Below, one piece after another: positions 26,911 through 41,161 of a stretch of 64,000 bases of DNA; positions within the stretch are counted from its first letter, which is position 1; every line of letters starts with the position of its first letter. The stretch lies in the NCBI GenBank assembly GCA_027382625.1, contig JAJKFJ010021684.1, forward strand, positions 1 through 64,000. The letters run 5' to 3'. The position numbers and the translations under genes are program-made. The notes beneath the pieces were generated by a model. That model was not told the DNA's origin. It searched no databases and saw nothing but the letters and a program-made list of their open reading frames with translations. This DNA is from Tetmemena sp. SeJ-2015. Lineage: Eukaryota; Ciliophora; Spirotrichea; Sporadotrichida; Oxytrichidae.

Positions 26911-27230
26911 TATTATCCGTTCATCCCGATTTTTAATTGCAAACAGTTTTTCTGTAAGAATGCACTATTTTCATCTTTTTACTGAACTTTAGAGAAGTAA
27001 CTTCTAATCCATCTAAAAAGCTCAGCTGCGAGAACGTTACCATATAATTGTGAGAATTTATAAATAAGTAAAATTTTCTATTTTAGAAATGTTTTTAGCA
27101 ATACTTAGCAGACAAGGAGCCTTACAGTACCAAGTTTTAGAACAGATTAAAAGAGGTTCGCCCTCGTTCGTCCAGGCTTTACAGAAGCAAACTCAAAGGT
27201 TTTTGAAAAATCGGGGCTAAACGAATTATA
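26911..27230 (-). mobile_element. R2 small TIR element, copy 2
   Basis: Ends TATTATCCGTTCATCCCGAT and TCGGGGCTAAACGAATTATA. Reverse-complemented, its interior matches the element at 5700-6025 (ACGAACGAGG, GCTCCTTGTC, AAGTATTGCTAA). It lies in the interval between genes 2 and 3. Confidence 0.7.
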
Positions 27231-27379
27231 TTAAACTTTAATTTTAAATTAGTATTTTGAATTTGATATCATTCTCTTTTTTTAATTACAGAATTTATTT
27301 TATTTTGATTGGTAGAAATATAAAAGTTTATATTCAACATTAGTTCATAAAATATATTTTTAAGATTTATCTTAACCTT

Positions 27380-28990
27380 AATTTTTTATAAAATAAAAAT
27401 TATATTGCCATAATATCATTGTATTAGATTGAAATAAGAAAGGAAATTTTCAAACAAGAGATCTAAATAATTAACTTATAATAGATGTAGTTATATTATT
27501 TTATTGGCATTCTTTCTTATGGTGAGTTCGCGAGTGTGTATTTTTTATTTAAGATTTTTTGAGTCACATTATACTATCTAATTTATCATAATTTTATTTT
27601 TTTAAAAATGTTTTACAGCATGAAATCTTGAAGCCTTGATATAACTCTTCTGTAAATAATTTACATTATCTTAATTGATGCCTTAATCTGATTGAGTTTC
27701 TTACTTTTCTAAGCATTTATAAAATTTTATTATATTTACTCTGGATCGCATTTTAGCTAAATCTATTAAGCAATTATTATAAATTAAGTCCAAAGATGTT
27801 TTACTTGTTTAAAATAAAATTTTATATCCTTTACTTATAAAACATAGACAATCAGAAAGGTTTGATTTCAAAAAAAGATATATAATATATTTGAATTATT
27901 ATGAATTTATTTAAAGCTGAATTCATATTGAGAACTCTTCCTTCCATTCATTTTTAAGCTATCTATTTTATGATCAATTTAATATATGTTATAAAAACAA
28001 AACAACCATTTAAAATAAAATAGATTTAAGTTTTTGGGAGAATTGAGCGCCTATGGTTCTTATAGCACTAGTGATCACTATGTCCAATTTTGTATAGGTA
28101 AATAAATAATAAAATTTGCATATTGTGCTCCCCAAAAATATGAAAATTTTAAGTTTTTCCTGTTTCTTTTAAATACAATTGAAGATAGTAACGGAAAATC
28201 ATAATCTGAATTATGATTTTAAAACCTTGCTCTCATTTAAAACAAATGAACTGCTGATAAAAAAAAAACTGTCAAAAAGAGGAACTAAACACACTTCGAA
28301 AAAATTAGGAAAGGGAAGTTTCATAATTTTAAGCTGCTAATTTATGGTAAATTTAATAATTTATTCAAACGCCTTTCGAATGAATATTGTAGAAAATATA
28401 AAAATTATGTTATTCATTAGCTGTTATAATTTAGTACTGTAATCTTTATTTATATTGTAATAAAAAACATTTCTTATTCTATTATATCCTAGTAATGTTA
28501 AATTATCTGCATCATTAAATTCTAGTTTTAAAATAAAAATTGGGTGAGTAAATTTTTACAGCTTAATAAAAATTAAGAATAAGTTTGTTTCAAATAATGA
28601 CGATTAGGATTTTGATATTTTCACGACATTCAAATTTTTTATATTTATCAAGAATTAGTATAGGCATCTTAATAATAATTTTCATAAATAAAAATAGAAT
28701 CTTTCTTTAGCTTTCTTAAGAGTCTTTGGTTCTTAATTTTATCAAAATTTTATCTTCCAAATATTTCTTAAAAATAATTTAAAATTACATTTTGGTTTAA
28801 AAAAATTTCAGTTTAAATGAAGATTTTAGAAAAGATAACAATCTTTTTTGTTTAAATAAAAGTATTTCTTTGTAATTAGGTAATTATTCGAAGAGCATAA
28901 TCTTATTCATTTCATTATCTTCAGCCTATTTTCAAATAGAAAAAAAATGAATGAAATTTCCTCCTTTTCAATTTCAACATATTTTGATGT
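27380..28990 (-). CDS. Hypothetical duplicated gene between array genes 2 and 3
   Basis: This is the counterpart of the 10.6-12.06 kb segment, in the same place relative to the next array gene. Readable minus-strand pieces are QAEDNEMNKIMLFEQLPNY (28.87-28.93 kb) and KKYLEDKILIKLRTKDSQES (28.70-28.77 kb). Frame changes between pieces would need IESs. No domain is recognised. It could be a conserved non-coding flank. Confidence 0.28.
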
Positions 28991-29110
28991 ATATTTAAAA
29001 CTTATTATTTTATTGTTGAGAACTAATTTAAATTAAAGATTGTTTAATTGTAAGTGATAGGTTACAATAGCTATAAATTGTCAAATTAATCAGTCCTTTC
29101 TATAGCTTGT

Positions 29111-32100
29111 TCAAAAGACACGAAGAAAAAAAATGCTTCTTTTATTAAATGAACATAGTCCATTCGAAGTTTTATTTATTTACACAAATTTATGAAAACA
29201 ATAAAATATCTAATTTAATTATGAATGATAACTTTAAGAAGAAAATAGTTTCTTCTTTAAAAATTATACTAATTCCTACTTATCATATATTAAAATTTGA
29301 TGAGAGTTTTCATTTTAGAGTCTTTTTTCTTCTAACATATGAGTTGAACTTTCTTTACTTTTGTTGATAACTTGATGCGCAAACTATTTAGATCTTTCTC
29401 CCAGATAACTTTACGAGGAAAGTTATTCAAAAGCCTAACTATTTTAGAAATCATCTAAGCTAGCTTCATAGGTTGAATTAGAGTTTAGCCTCTTTCTAGC
29501 TTAATCTTCAAAGTGTGTGTCATTTCGGCTTTGAGAAAATTAATCTTTAGCCTATCTCTTATCAACTTTAGTTCTTTTGGCCATTCTTTTTTATTTTTTA
29601 GGATTAGTAAGTTATGAGTCGTCATTATTGGCTTGAGGAGTTATAAAATTATTCGTAGAAATGTTCAATTATTGAACGTATATATTGTTTACTCTTCCCA
29701 TTCCATCAACAACGCTGAGATTTTAGCCTTCTAAAATTATGTTCCCTATTTTACTTTGAATAAACTAGTTACTTTACTCAAAAGATTGACCAAAATTATC
29801 ATAATCTACTACTAACTATTTTTTGGCTTTCATAATAAAATTGAGGAAAAAATATTTCTCCTTTTTCCTTTAATGAACTTCATTGATAGCTTTAATTTAC
29901 GTTTTCTATAGAGTTATCATTCATGTTATTTATTATTAGCTCAGCTTGATTTTACTTACTCTTAGATAAGCTTTATGTTCCTTATGTGCCAAGATAAGTA
30001 GCTAGAGATTATTCCAAAATATTTTGATCAATAATATAATCAGTAGTAATGTCATTGATATTGCTAAAATCTAACTCAGATTGACTTTGTGAGTTTGATT
30101 TTTGACGTTGCGAAATTTTATCATCATTATCTAATGAATACGTTTATTCACTTGTTTGAACCTTCTTTGCTTTCTTTTGTTGCATTTTCAATTTAATCTT
30201 TAGAATTATTGATAAGACAGCAGTAACCACAAGATTTAGCCAGTTCGCAATAATGCTGAAAAAAGTAACGCCAATTATGTACCATCCAATACTGTAACGC
30301 ATCTCTGCATCGTCAACTATCTCGATGTACACAATCAAGAAGTAGGATATGCTCAGCAGAGTCACCTCATTCAAAGCCTCAAAGATGTAGTCGCCCTTCT
30401 GTTTAAAAGGCTTAGCTAAGACAACATAGATAATCAAAGCCAAGCTCCAAATCACTTATATTGAAGCCTACAAGAAGGGAGCTGCTCCGAAGAAAACTAT
30501 TGAGAATGCAAAAGTAAGTCGTCTGCAAAAGTAGAGCACCACTTTACAAACTTGTGAAGTCCTCTTCATTAAATATAATTAAGAGTGAGATAATAGAGTT
30601 CCATATTTATCCTTATACTCTTAGGAAGATAGTTTCTCGAAGTTATTTCTGAAAAATTGATACACAAAGCAAGGCATGAAAATAAGGTAAAATGTCATCA
30701 AGATAGTCGTTATCATGGAAGGAGTATCATTGTTTTCCATCTATAAGATGTGTCAAAAAATTTGATCAATTACAGAACTAAGACTCAATAAAGTAGCAAT
30801 CCCGAAAGCAAGATATCCTTTCAGGGTTTTCTAAGATACACATTGAAGAAGAGCATCTTTCTAATGTTGTCAAATATTTTATTCCAACTATAGATGCCAA
30901 TATATTAATAATTCTTACCAAGACTTTTTCTTCTTGCAGGTGTAATGCAACACAAATATAACTGCACCAAAAATCAATAAAACAACAAGCATAATGAAAA
31001 TTAGCCCCATATTCTCTACTAAATTACCAGATCCATAGCTTAAAGAAGTTAAAAGTGTAATTCGAATGATGAAAAATTTCAAAGATATCCATTTAAGTGA
31101 AATTCTATTTGGCTGAAGATGCTTTGTCTCCCACGAATTTAGAGAGAAAAGACTTTATAGCAGCCTTAGGAATGAAGTTAAGGTTTGAAATATCAACTAA
31201 AGTTTTGAATGCTAGTATGACATTTGAGGGTAGAGATATTTGAAGGAGAGGAAGATGAACTATAATCTAAAGTGTCTGGATAAGCATCCATAATTATAAA
31301 TTTCAATTTCTTTAGAGACAAGCCAAGGATGACAGACAGAAAAATGTTGAGTGTGATCGTGCCTGTCAAAGCTGAGCTCGCAGCAGTTGCCATCATTTGA
31401 AGAGCCTTGGTGGCAGCTATATAAATATGATCTAAAATAAAAATTCTCACCATCATCCTCTAACTGTGGAGGTACCTCAGTTTTCAGCTAGTAGTTACTC
31501 TGCATAGCTTTGGTTAAGTCATCACTCACGAAGAAATACTTTCCTTTGAAGTTGACACTTAACTTGTCATTTTATTTAATCATACTCCTACAAATAGTTC
31601 AAAATAGGGTACATCACTTACTAAACTCTTTGAAATCTCTTTTGGTTTATCAAACTTTAGCTTAACCTTAACCTCATCTCCATCAAACTTAAAATAAACT
31701 TTGTGATGTTCCAGTTTGAAGATAGATTGTATTAATCGTATTTACTTTAAGAAAGGACTCTAAAAGAAGAATTTGATGTAGTTACATTAACTTGATTGAA
31801 ATAGGAATTGTTTCCTTTGTAAGTTTAGACATAGAATTGCAGAGCGTCGAACAGTATGAGAGGATTAGTATTCTTGATTTTGAAAAGTTTTGTGTTGAAT
31901 TTTAAAGTAACTTCTCCGTATTGTGTGATCTCAGAGATCTTTGCAGTAATTGATCCTGTAAGCTTATTTTTATCGATATGCATGTCTTCAATAACATAAG
32001 AGTCCTCTATAAATTTTAAATCTGTCATGTCAAGATACTATCCCTCTGGTGAGGAGAGCATCTGTGCTTCACTGAAAGAATCAATCACTTGCAAATTCAG

Positions 32101-35100
32101 ATTACAAAAATAAGATTGTAGGTGCTTTACTTAGGGTTTATATTATCATCAATTAACTATATTTAGAAGGTGTAGTTTCCCATATGACTTAGATCAGTAG
32201 GAGATATTTTTAATTGTCCTTGATCATTCAAAGTTACAAAAGAAGGATTGCCTGCTACTAAAATAAATAAAGTCGTAGACTTGTCGTTTTACTCATCATG
32301 TATGGTTGGAAAGATGTAGGTGAACTCAGAATTGAATTTCACTTAAACGTCCGCTAGGTTTGTCAAAAAAATTGGAGGAGTGTTTTATGGAGTTTCTACG
32401 ATTACTCTAAAATAATAATTAAAAGTTATAGAAGCCTTTAGAATCAAATTTTCTTAAGTGATTACTTAACCTGTAATTGCTACTAAGTATGTTCCTATGG
32501 CTTTATCTGAGTTAGTAGAGACACTTAAGAAACTAAACTCCTGGCTAAATTAAATGAAGTCCGAAGGATCGACCTGATTTGGAATTTAAAGTGTTATTTA
32601 GGAAATTTAAGATGAGTAAGTAATCTATGATCCGCAGTCTTCTAGTTAGATGAACGGCAGAACTGGGATATAGAGAGCTTATTCACTTAAAATTAATTTT
32701 ATAAAATGTAAGTGTAAAGGGTTTTTTAAGGTCCTGATTTTATCTGAGTGGTTCTGCAATTTGTAATTTGAACTTGAAGTAACTCACCGAATGATCTCGT
32801 CCCTTATTTTGCTTAAACTGACCACTTAAAAATTCCATTTGCAAGTAAATCCGAACTACTAATCGAGATAATACCATCAGTAGAATTTAAAATATTATAA
32901 TAAAATTGTATGTTAAGGTTGAAACTATTGAAAATTGTGGAAAATTTGGGGAGATCTTAATTATCAATCAATTCTAATAAGATTTTGAGTTGAGATTAAA
33001 AAAAACTATCTTAATCGTAAATCTGTTTATTTGCTGTTTTTAATGTAAATAATTTGATAAATACTGAATTGAGATTCATCTTAACTCACCTCCAAGGGTT
33101 ATATTTGTTGTGATTGGTAATTATTGGATCAAAAATTTCAACTTAGAAGAAGAAATTTTATTTAAAAGTGTATTCATTTAAATTATACTCTAAAAACCCA
33201 TTTTTAATTTCTAAAAATATATAATTGCTATATATTTATTGTTCCACAAAGCGACTCCTGTTCAGATTGCCAGTTTTTGAAGCTAATTATGAGAGAAGGG
33301 TCTCCAACTTTATAGGAATACATTTAAGATGATATGTTTGGATATGCAAAAAGCAGTTACGAATTGCAGCCTCTAATTAATTTTATAATGACATTGATAG
33401 TTAATAAAGAATATCCATTAAATACACCCTTAGCCCCAGTCACTGTGTCATATTTTATTCACTATTTTGATTGTGCCTTTCAGCTTAATTGTCCAATTTC
33501 CAAGGAAGTTTAGATTAGTAGATTATTCTTATTTTAATAATTCTACTATATAAATTATGACAATATCACTAATGATGAAGATGAGCTAATTTATAAAAGT
33601 GCAAGAAATTCAGTTTCTAAAGCCGAAGGCATCCTAGAAGATGGTTCAAAGCTGTATATGATAGGTGAAGTTTAGCATATTGAGTTATTCTTAGTAAAAG
33701 CTTGAATGGAACTCATACTTTTTAAAAATAATATAAGATCTCCAATTTAAAATAAAATATTATTTTTAAGAGTTGATATAGTTAATAAACATTTATAATT
33801 GGAGTCATTAGAATAGTTAAAACAGAATATATTATACCCACAGTCGCCAGTAACTGTGAAGTATTCTAATTAGAATAGGTGGAAGTCTAGGAACGTTATA
33901 AAATATAACTACATCTAAATTAAGAGAGAATCATATTTGTCGCAGTATGAAATTTAAAATAGTGATTAAATTTATTGAAAGATCGAAGGGGCTAATTACT
34001 TGCAATAATTTGTTCATAGCATCGTAGGTATAAGTAGTATTGAGATCTTCTCCGGAGTCATAAATAAATGCGAATTCTTGATTCTCCAGGCAAATAGGCT
34101 TAGGAGTGGTTCCATCACTATTAATGAAGGGTTTGATTGGGAACTCTGATATTGGAGCGAAATAATTTGCATAAAAGTATTTATCCTTATCTGGCCAATC
34201 GTAATCAAAATCAGCACAAGGATTTACTACATTTATGAAATAATAAATGTTTTAAATTATTTAAATCAATTATATTCAAGAGCTTAAATTATTGCAAACA
34301 TGAATAAATTTCCTCATTAAGCATTTTTATCCTGCTCTTAATAATAATTGGTAATATTAAAAGTATTATCTGAGGCTGTTACAAGCTCCTTCATAAAATA
34401 ATGCACTATACTAAAGCTTAACTAGAGCTCAACTGAGCCTCTTCTTAAAAAGTCTCCAGGTGACAGAAAACTTGGCCCTCTCACTGACCTTAGATGATGT
34501 TACTAGGATAGTGGTAACTATGGCCAATGTTTCTTGAAGTGTCAGCTTCCTTAGGGTGGCTTGGAGGCCTATGAAGAGAACATCTCCGTTATAGCTTGAT
34601 AATAGTTAATTATTATGAAGGAAGCCTTCAGCATCAGATAATATTTTTAATATAACCAAAATTATTAAGCTTAATCAAGAGCAGGATACAAATTTGCAAG
34701 GTGCAGTTCTACTTACTTTATTATGTAATGTTATTTTAATTTAAATTAATTCTCTTATTATGTTTTTAAAATAATTTAGAACCTCTATTTAATTTCAAAA
34801 TTATTTTCTTTTGCTTTTATTACTTTATAAATTTCTAAATCTATTTAAGGAAACAAAAATCGTTTAAATAGTTTGAGAATCAATAATTTGAAGAGTTATT
34901 GAAATGAAATTAATTATTTTAATTTAAATAATCCTTAGAACCCTATTGCCCGTAATATAGAAATCCTATAATTGTTAATGTTTAAAGCCCTTCAAGTCCA
35001 AAATTAATAATAATTTATAAATATATAATCACTAGATTCTATAATGAAGACCAGATTTACTATATCAAATGAAGTGATAGGAGCCACAGGACTTAATATT

Positions 35101-38100
35101 AATTAACAAACTTTAATATTTCAAATTAATTTTAAACTTGTCAGTGACACACCATTTTATTTTAAATTCAAACTTGCTAAACTAGCTAAATAGGTTACTT
35201 TACAAGACTCCGGGATATCAGATTTACTTATTTTTAAGATTCGAAACCCTGAAGTGTGACTGTGAGAGGGCTTTAGCCAACTTCGTATTGAATATTAGTT
35301 TCCTCTTCAAAAGAGATAATATTAGCATCTCTACAAAGATCGGTTATAGTTACTAAAACTGTAATCTCCCTAGTTTAGATTTACTAAAATAAGTATATAA
35401 AGGGGATTAAAGTTATACTTGTATTCATTCAAGCTTTTATTGGATTTATAATAAAAATATCTTCGAAAAACAAATATAAAATTTATTATTAAACAAAAAT
35501 AACATTTTATTTCAAAAATATAATTCTTCTGGGTCAACAATATCTTCTTACTTGGATTCAAAATTTCATAGAGACATATTTCTTTTTTTATATTTTACTT
35601 AAGACCATTAATTAATCAAATATCTAAAACATATATTGTCTCTTAATGGTTTCAAATAAAAATCAAATTATTTTTTCAAAATTAAGAATTATCTAAAATT
35701 CCACTTTTAATAAATTAATGGCATGGTGAAGTAGTTTTAAGGAAGAGATATAGACATCCCGTTATTTAATTTATATTTATAAAGATAAGGACTCCATCTA
35801 CTGTGTAAGAAGCTTTCAAATAGAAAGTAGAGATACCTGCTAAATTAGAGTCGGAAACTCTTATTGAAATGTATTAATTAGGAGTAGTCTAATAAGTTCC
35901 CATGTTCCAGGATGTTGTTGGTACAGCTGTGTAGCTTTAGTCAAAAAGTTCAAATGTTAGAGAGGGACAACTCGAGTTACTGCTTAGAGAGTGCTTCCAA
36001 TCTGAAAAAGAGGACTATGTTGGAGTTGTACCCAAGACACGTCATGAGTGATATTTTAAAAATCATACGAAGGTATCTCAGCTGATCCACATTAATCCAC
36101 AATCTTAAAATAATATTTTGTATATTCAATCGTAACTATCAAGGTAGAATAAGCATTTACAGCGGAGCCTTCAATAGAATATCACAATAATATAAGTAAT
36201 TTGATCTATTAAAATGATAAATTAATATATATAGAGTTAGTTTCTTTATATTCAAAATAATTTCTAATAAATGCTTAAAATCTCATTTATTTTATAATAA
36301 TTAACTCTAATCTGAAACATTCCCATCTTAGAACTATTAAATTCAATTTTAAATTACTAAGATTGATTAAATTTTTGAAACAAATTACCAAAGAATTTAA
36401 TTCGGAGTCCAAAAAAACTATTTGGAAGGGATAAGGAATATATAAAAATCAATAATTTAGCTTGGATTTATTAATTTTGATATTGTTGTTAATTTTTTCT
36501 TTTCTAGACCCATCAGTGAAATTATGATGTCTAATTGGGTGACTCCAATTAGTGGAACTCTTTTTTATTCAAATCTTTATATTCTAAATTGAATTCCTAG
36601 CCACATTCGTCAAATTTACTTGTAATCTTAATAATCTATGTAATCTATCCAATAAATAGCATGTAAAAATGCATTCCATTCCAACTTTTGGAGGAACTCA
36701 AGAGGATAACCTTATTTTTCTCATGATTTAAAATACTGAATCTCAGACATAGATAATTGATCAAACATACAAGGATGTGGAATTAAGTCAGCCCACACCA
36801 ACATTATTTTTATTAAAATTGTTCTCTTATCCTTTTAAAATTTTAGCTTCATTATTTAAGATTTATTTCTTCTCCTAATCTAATTTTGATTATCTCACAA
36901 TTTTTTTTACAAAACTTTATTCATTTTTTTTAATGATAAAAATATGATATTTTTTTATTATTTTTGTAACTGTCATCAGTATACATAATTTCACTTATTT
37001 TAATTTTATTTAAAATTAATTAAGTTTATAAATGCTTAAACCTGATTGTGCTCCATTAATATACTTGATAGTAAAGATAGTTGAATCGACTTGAGCTCCA
37101 GTTTGAGTCTTCACAATGTAATTAATGTTGCAAGTTAAATCTGACTATGCAACAAACATATCCAAATTCAAAATCTTGTGCCAAGGAGGAAACTGGGTAA
37201 ATTATTGTAGAATTGGGATAATAGGATGTGAACACAGCGGCGATACATGGGGAGCTACTTTTATCAGAAATATTATATATTTCTTACTTTGCTCTGTTAT
37301 ATTAACCATGAATTTTCTGAAAAATTTTTGCCCGTTATAAAGCTGCTAAAGAATTTACAATTTATTTTAATCCCAATACGCGACTAAGTATTAAGCAGAG
37401 CTGAATTTGAGGTGGAATATCTAATGTTCAAAAATGAAGGAGTGCTCTCTATACTAACAGTAATTACATAAAAGTAGGAGTATTAGACAGCATTATCATC
37501 ACACGTTTCTACAAGCTTGGGTTAGTCTACGACTTTTAGCTTTGGAGTGGTACTAAGATAGTAAACCTCATCAGCTAGATCATTATAAGTCATTGTATAT
37601 AATTGCGAATTAACTGCACAAGGGAAAGTCAGCTTTTATCAATTTAATTTAAGCTAAATTTGACGAGCATCTAACCAGGCTTTTACTGCTGTGACTATTG
37701 GAAAGTATAATTAATACTAAACGAAGCTTATTGAAGAATTTATCACTATAGTGACATCGGTTTAATTTATTATTTCAAAAATATACGCAAAAACTGTAAA
37801 TTAAGCATTTTTTAAAAGATTATTAAAAATTAATAAAACTTTGACTGCGTAATCAAAAATTAAAGAGATTTTCATGTTTTTTAAATTTCATCTCTCAACT
37901 TCGAGAATTGATGGGAAAATTTCTCTCGATTTTAAATATTAGGTATCTAGTAACTTGTGTTTCTAATAACATTCACTGAGAGATCCTAAACAAAAGATAC
38001 TTGGATAAAAATTCTTATAATTGTATTCCGATTAGAATGATAAAAATTTATTTAAGATACTTCGACTTCAATCTCTGAAATATAATTTATCTTTAATCTT

Positions 38101-40426
38101 CATTAATAACAATTAATTTATAATGGTAGGAATAACTATTAAACTCTCCATTGGTGATACTTAAGTGCAGTTGCTAGAATATAGTTTGAAAGAGGTCACG
38201 TACCCAGATAATTAAGCAAACGATTAAGAACCGAACTTCCCAAGCTAACAAAATATATTAACCAACTATAATTGGATTTTATTTAAATTTAGATTTTCTT
38301 CATATGTTCCTGTTTTTTTTATGGCTGAGGCTTTTGATTAAAGCTTATTAACTATTTGTAATAAAGTAAAACTTATTTATTTTTATACAATTAGTTCTTA
38401 CATCCAAATTAAATTTCTAAATAAATTTGGTATATTAGCATGTCCACTAAATTCCAATCATTATTTTAAATCATCACTACGAGAAAGAATGAAAGCACTG
38501 TTCACAGATATCATTGATTGAGAAAATGCATCGAACTTATACATTTCAATCACAATATTTATTTTTATTTTTTAATAAATTTTAACTATTTTGTTGGCCT
38601 TTTTTCTTAAATTAAATTTATTGAAGATTATTATATCATAGATGTTATGTAATCAAACTTTGCAACCCCTAAATTATTTTAAAGACTTGGTAGGGGAAGA
38701 ATATAGCTCCAGTACAATATAGAAAATACTCTCAGATATTTAAAATACCTCTGCACAATTCATTTCTGCGAGCCTGAATTCCTACACACTAGGAAAGTCA
38801 AAATCTAATTTATAATACGAAAATATAATATTAAAATTTACTTCATCAGTCGTGAAAATATAATCAATCCTTATTTTTTAAAAAAAACTTTACTATAAAA
38901 ATGAATTTCATTAAAATAAAATAACTTTGCAAAATATTTCAGATTTTTATATCTATTAAATTATATAAATTTAATTTTTACTAACTCTTCCATAATTAAA
39001 ATTAAAGTTTGTGATTAAAAATTAAATTAAAATGTATTTATTTAAATAAAAAGTTCAATGAAGAAGGACTAAAAGTTATCATATTGATTATCGTCTCATA
39101 TTCAAATAATACATTTAACGACAATAGATTTTAAAATTTATTTCGCCTACTCATAAAATAATAAACTTTTGCAAATCACAAAAATATTTATCATTTATAA
39201 GATCACATCTTGCGTTATAGTAATAACATATTGTAGCTCATTTAGATTTTTATTATTTTTATATAAAAATATATCTACACTTAAATTTTATTCAAAAATT
39301 ACTCATATGGTCCGATGGGTAAAAGATTGTTGAAGTCTTTTTATTTTTTATAAAGCATTAGGTAACTTGCAAAGTTGACCCAGTATTAAAAACATCAAGT
39401 GACTTTGCCAATATACTTTACCAATTGTAGTTGGGTGAAGGGAGTTTGGCGCTAGTTTGAAAAGTCTTTGTTAGAACTATTCCAGAGAAGAAACTGAGGT
39501 GAAATTATATTTAATTCTCCATTGATTAAGCCCTGCACAATTATAGTTGCGCTTGTGTAGTCAACAACCACGTTTAAATAATTTATTGCTAGTGAAGATG
39601 CGCCAATATATTTCAAGGCTCTATAATTGCCGTTGCTTACGTCAATAGTATACATTTCCCATGAGTTAGTATTTAGTGCCATCTTGTTAACGTAAGTTAT
39701 TAAATTGTTTGGTTAGTAAATCATGGTTTTCTTCTGCACAACATACGTATTTTGTTTAGGAATCGAATACTGTTAGACTATATGTACGTTCGCTAAATTT
39801 TTATTTGTTTTTAATCCCATGTTACCAAAGCATTAGGACTAGTATACCCAAATCATTTATAATATTATCAATAAATATAAGAAGAAGTTCAAATTATTAG
39901 AAAATAATTATTTTCTTAAATAATAAATTAAAAATAATAAGTTAAATATAATACTTTTTCATAAAAAAATAATGCTTTCCTATTGAATTAAATTGATATT
40001 ATCAAAAAGTTGATCGAGATTCTAATAGAAGAGCAGCTAAAGTTGTAGCCCCACCATCCTAAATATCAATTGATGAGACTTGGGCTAGTGTATTCCCTAC
40101 ATTCAATAATATAAAACAATTATTTTTCGTGTTAAAAACTTTATGAATTGAAGTAGTAAGTGTAAATAGCAAGTCCTTGTTCATAAACATACTCAATAAA
40201 GGGAGTCATTCCAGAAGCATCTTAAAAATACCCTCCCACCAAATACTTTCCATTTCCATCTGATTCAATGGCAAGATACTCGCTGTCTTTATTTTAAATG
40301 GTACTTATTCGAGGCAAATCTCAATTAAAGCAGGTCTGACAATCCACCCCTTGTAAGAAAATTTATTTAAATTAGCATCAATAGAGGTGCTAGAAGACAA
40401 TTTAGGATCCAAGTAGGTATTTGCAT
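29111..40426 (-). CDS. CADG-like multi-membrane protein, array gene 3 (germline form)
   Basis: The start is the ATG at 40424-40426 with leader MQIPTWILNCLLAPLLM. The N-terminal domain contains ISTIQNKDSEYLAIESDG and, at 39.45-39.75 kb, QPNNYLTYVNKMALNTNSWE and LAINYLNVVVDYTSATIIV. Ectodomain blocks run down to 31.5 kb (for example GEVTLKFNTKLFKIKN). The membrane block at 30.18-31.41 kb contains WSLALIIYVVLAKPFKQKGD and SIGWYIIGVTFFSIIANWL. In the tail, a TGA at 29880-29882 is probably inside an IES, because coding resumes (LVVDYDNFGQSFE, VDGMGRVNNIYVQQLN, INKSKESSTHM) as in gene 2. The TGA at 29111-29113 is the next in-frame stop. The gene is 1.4 kb shorter than gene 2, mainly from fewer insertions. 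Confidence 0.75.
30586..30596. other. 11-nt IES in gene 3 (pointer CT)
   Basis: Same position as the 10-nt IES of gene 2 but one base longer. The coding flanks stay in frame only if the whole segment is removed. A one-base length change inside otherwise near-identical genes is what an eliminated segment allows. Confidence 0.6.
31292..31304. other. 13-nt IES in gene 3 (pointer AATT)
   Basis: AATT at 31292-31295 and 31305-31308. Removal joins SLKK to LWMLIQTL, as in gene 2. Confidence 0.8.
31417..31450 (-). other. 34-nt intron in gene 3
   Basis: GTGAGA...TATATAG at the same phase-1 position as in gene 2, two bases longer. Confidence 0.7.
34330..34686. mobile_element. 357-bp TIR element in gene 3, flanked by TA
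   Basis: The left end TATCCTGCTCTTAATAA and right end AAGAGCAGGATA are inverted repeats. The similarity extends inward, with gaps, to TATTATCTGA on both sides. TA at 34328-34329 and 34687-34688 is the likely target duplication. The middle is GC-richer and codes for nothing I recognise. Gene 2 lacks the element at the matching site near 18.1 kb. Confidence 0.7.
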
Positions 40427-40842
40427 TTACAATAAAGAGATAATTATTGGAGTGTATTTTTATAATGATCTTATTCTAAAGGATATTTATTACAAAGAAC
40501 AAAAATAATTAAAAAGAAAAGATGCATTTCATTTTTATATTATTATCTTATTACAAATGTTTGAAATCGAGTATTTTTAAGATAAAACAATAATAGCTAC
40601 ATCTCTTTAAAAAGATATAAGCATTTTTTGAGTAAATAAATTTGAATTAATTTTTATAGCTTAAGGTAATTATATTGTTATGTTCAAATATTTTGTTCAA
40701 TTTAGCTCCAACTAGAAGCGAAGAAAGGTTTAAGTTCTCTTTCAACACCTTAAGTAAAAGCTTTTGAGTTTTGTATAAGCAGTCCCATCTTTTCATTAGA
40801 CGAGCAATAGGATTCTTTGAAAAAGATATCAACGTTTTTAAA

Positions 40843-40900
40843 ATCAATTATTGAGCTAGAACTTTTATCCATTTATACCGTTTTGATATCCCTCGTTGAT
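40843..40900 (+). repeat. Direct repeat, left copy, beside the GC-rich block
   Basis: ATCAATTATTGAGCTAGA followed by ACTTTTATCCATTTATACCG and a TCCCTC stretch. It recurs with small changes at 41288-41334, so the GC-rich block lies between two direct repeats. Confidence 0.6.
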
Positions 40901-40917
40901 TCTATTAAGTTTTTTCA

Positions 40918-41161
40918 ATGGATGGTGGGTGAGTGCTTAAAAGAGGCAAGAGATAATGGCAGCCGAAGCCCTGGGGAAGGTGGTTGAGCTGCTCACTGGA
41001 GAGATAATCAAAGGTGAGTGGTTCCCACTCACCTTCCTAATCCTTGTAGGCGTGGAGGGATGTGATATATGGGCAAACACTCAGTCATGCAGCTGGACAG
41101 CGAAGCCAGACGCTACGGAGCAGCGATTTGCTCTCGGTTAGAAGCTACCGGATTTTTTTTT
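40918..41161 (+). ncRNA. Candidate structured RNA gene ending in a T9 run
   Basis: A block far richer in G and C than its surroundings, between genes 3 and 4. It contains a perfect 11-bp stem with a 3-base loop (AAGGTGAGTGG at 41011-41021 and CCACTCACCTT at 41025-41035) and a GCTGGACAGCGAAGCCAG segment that can fold. It is followed at 41153-41161 by nine Ts, the form of a Pol III terminator. A second hairpin (CAGAAGCC/GGCTTCTG, 41186-41204) follows. Short plus-strand ORFs exist but resemble nothing I know. I tested it by eye against tRNA, SRP, RNase P and U-snRNA signatures and could not place it. The strand is inferred from the T-run. Confidence 0.4.
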
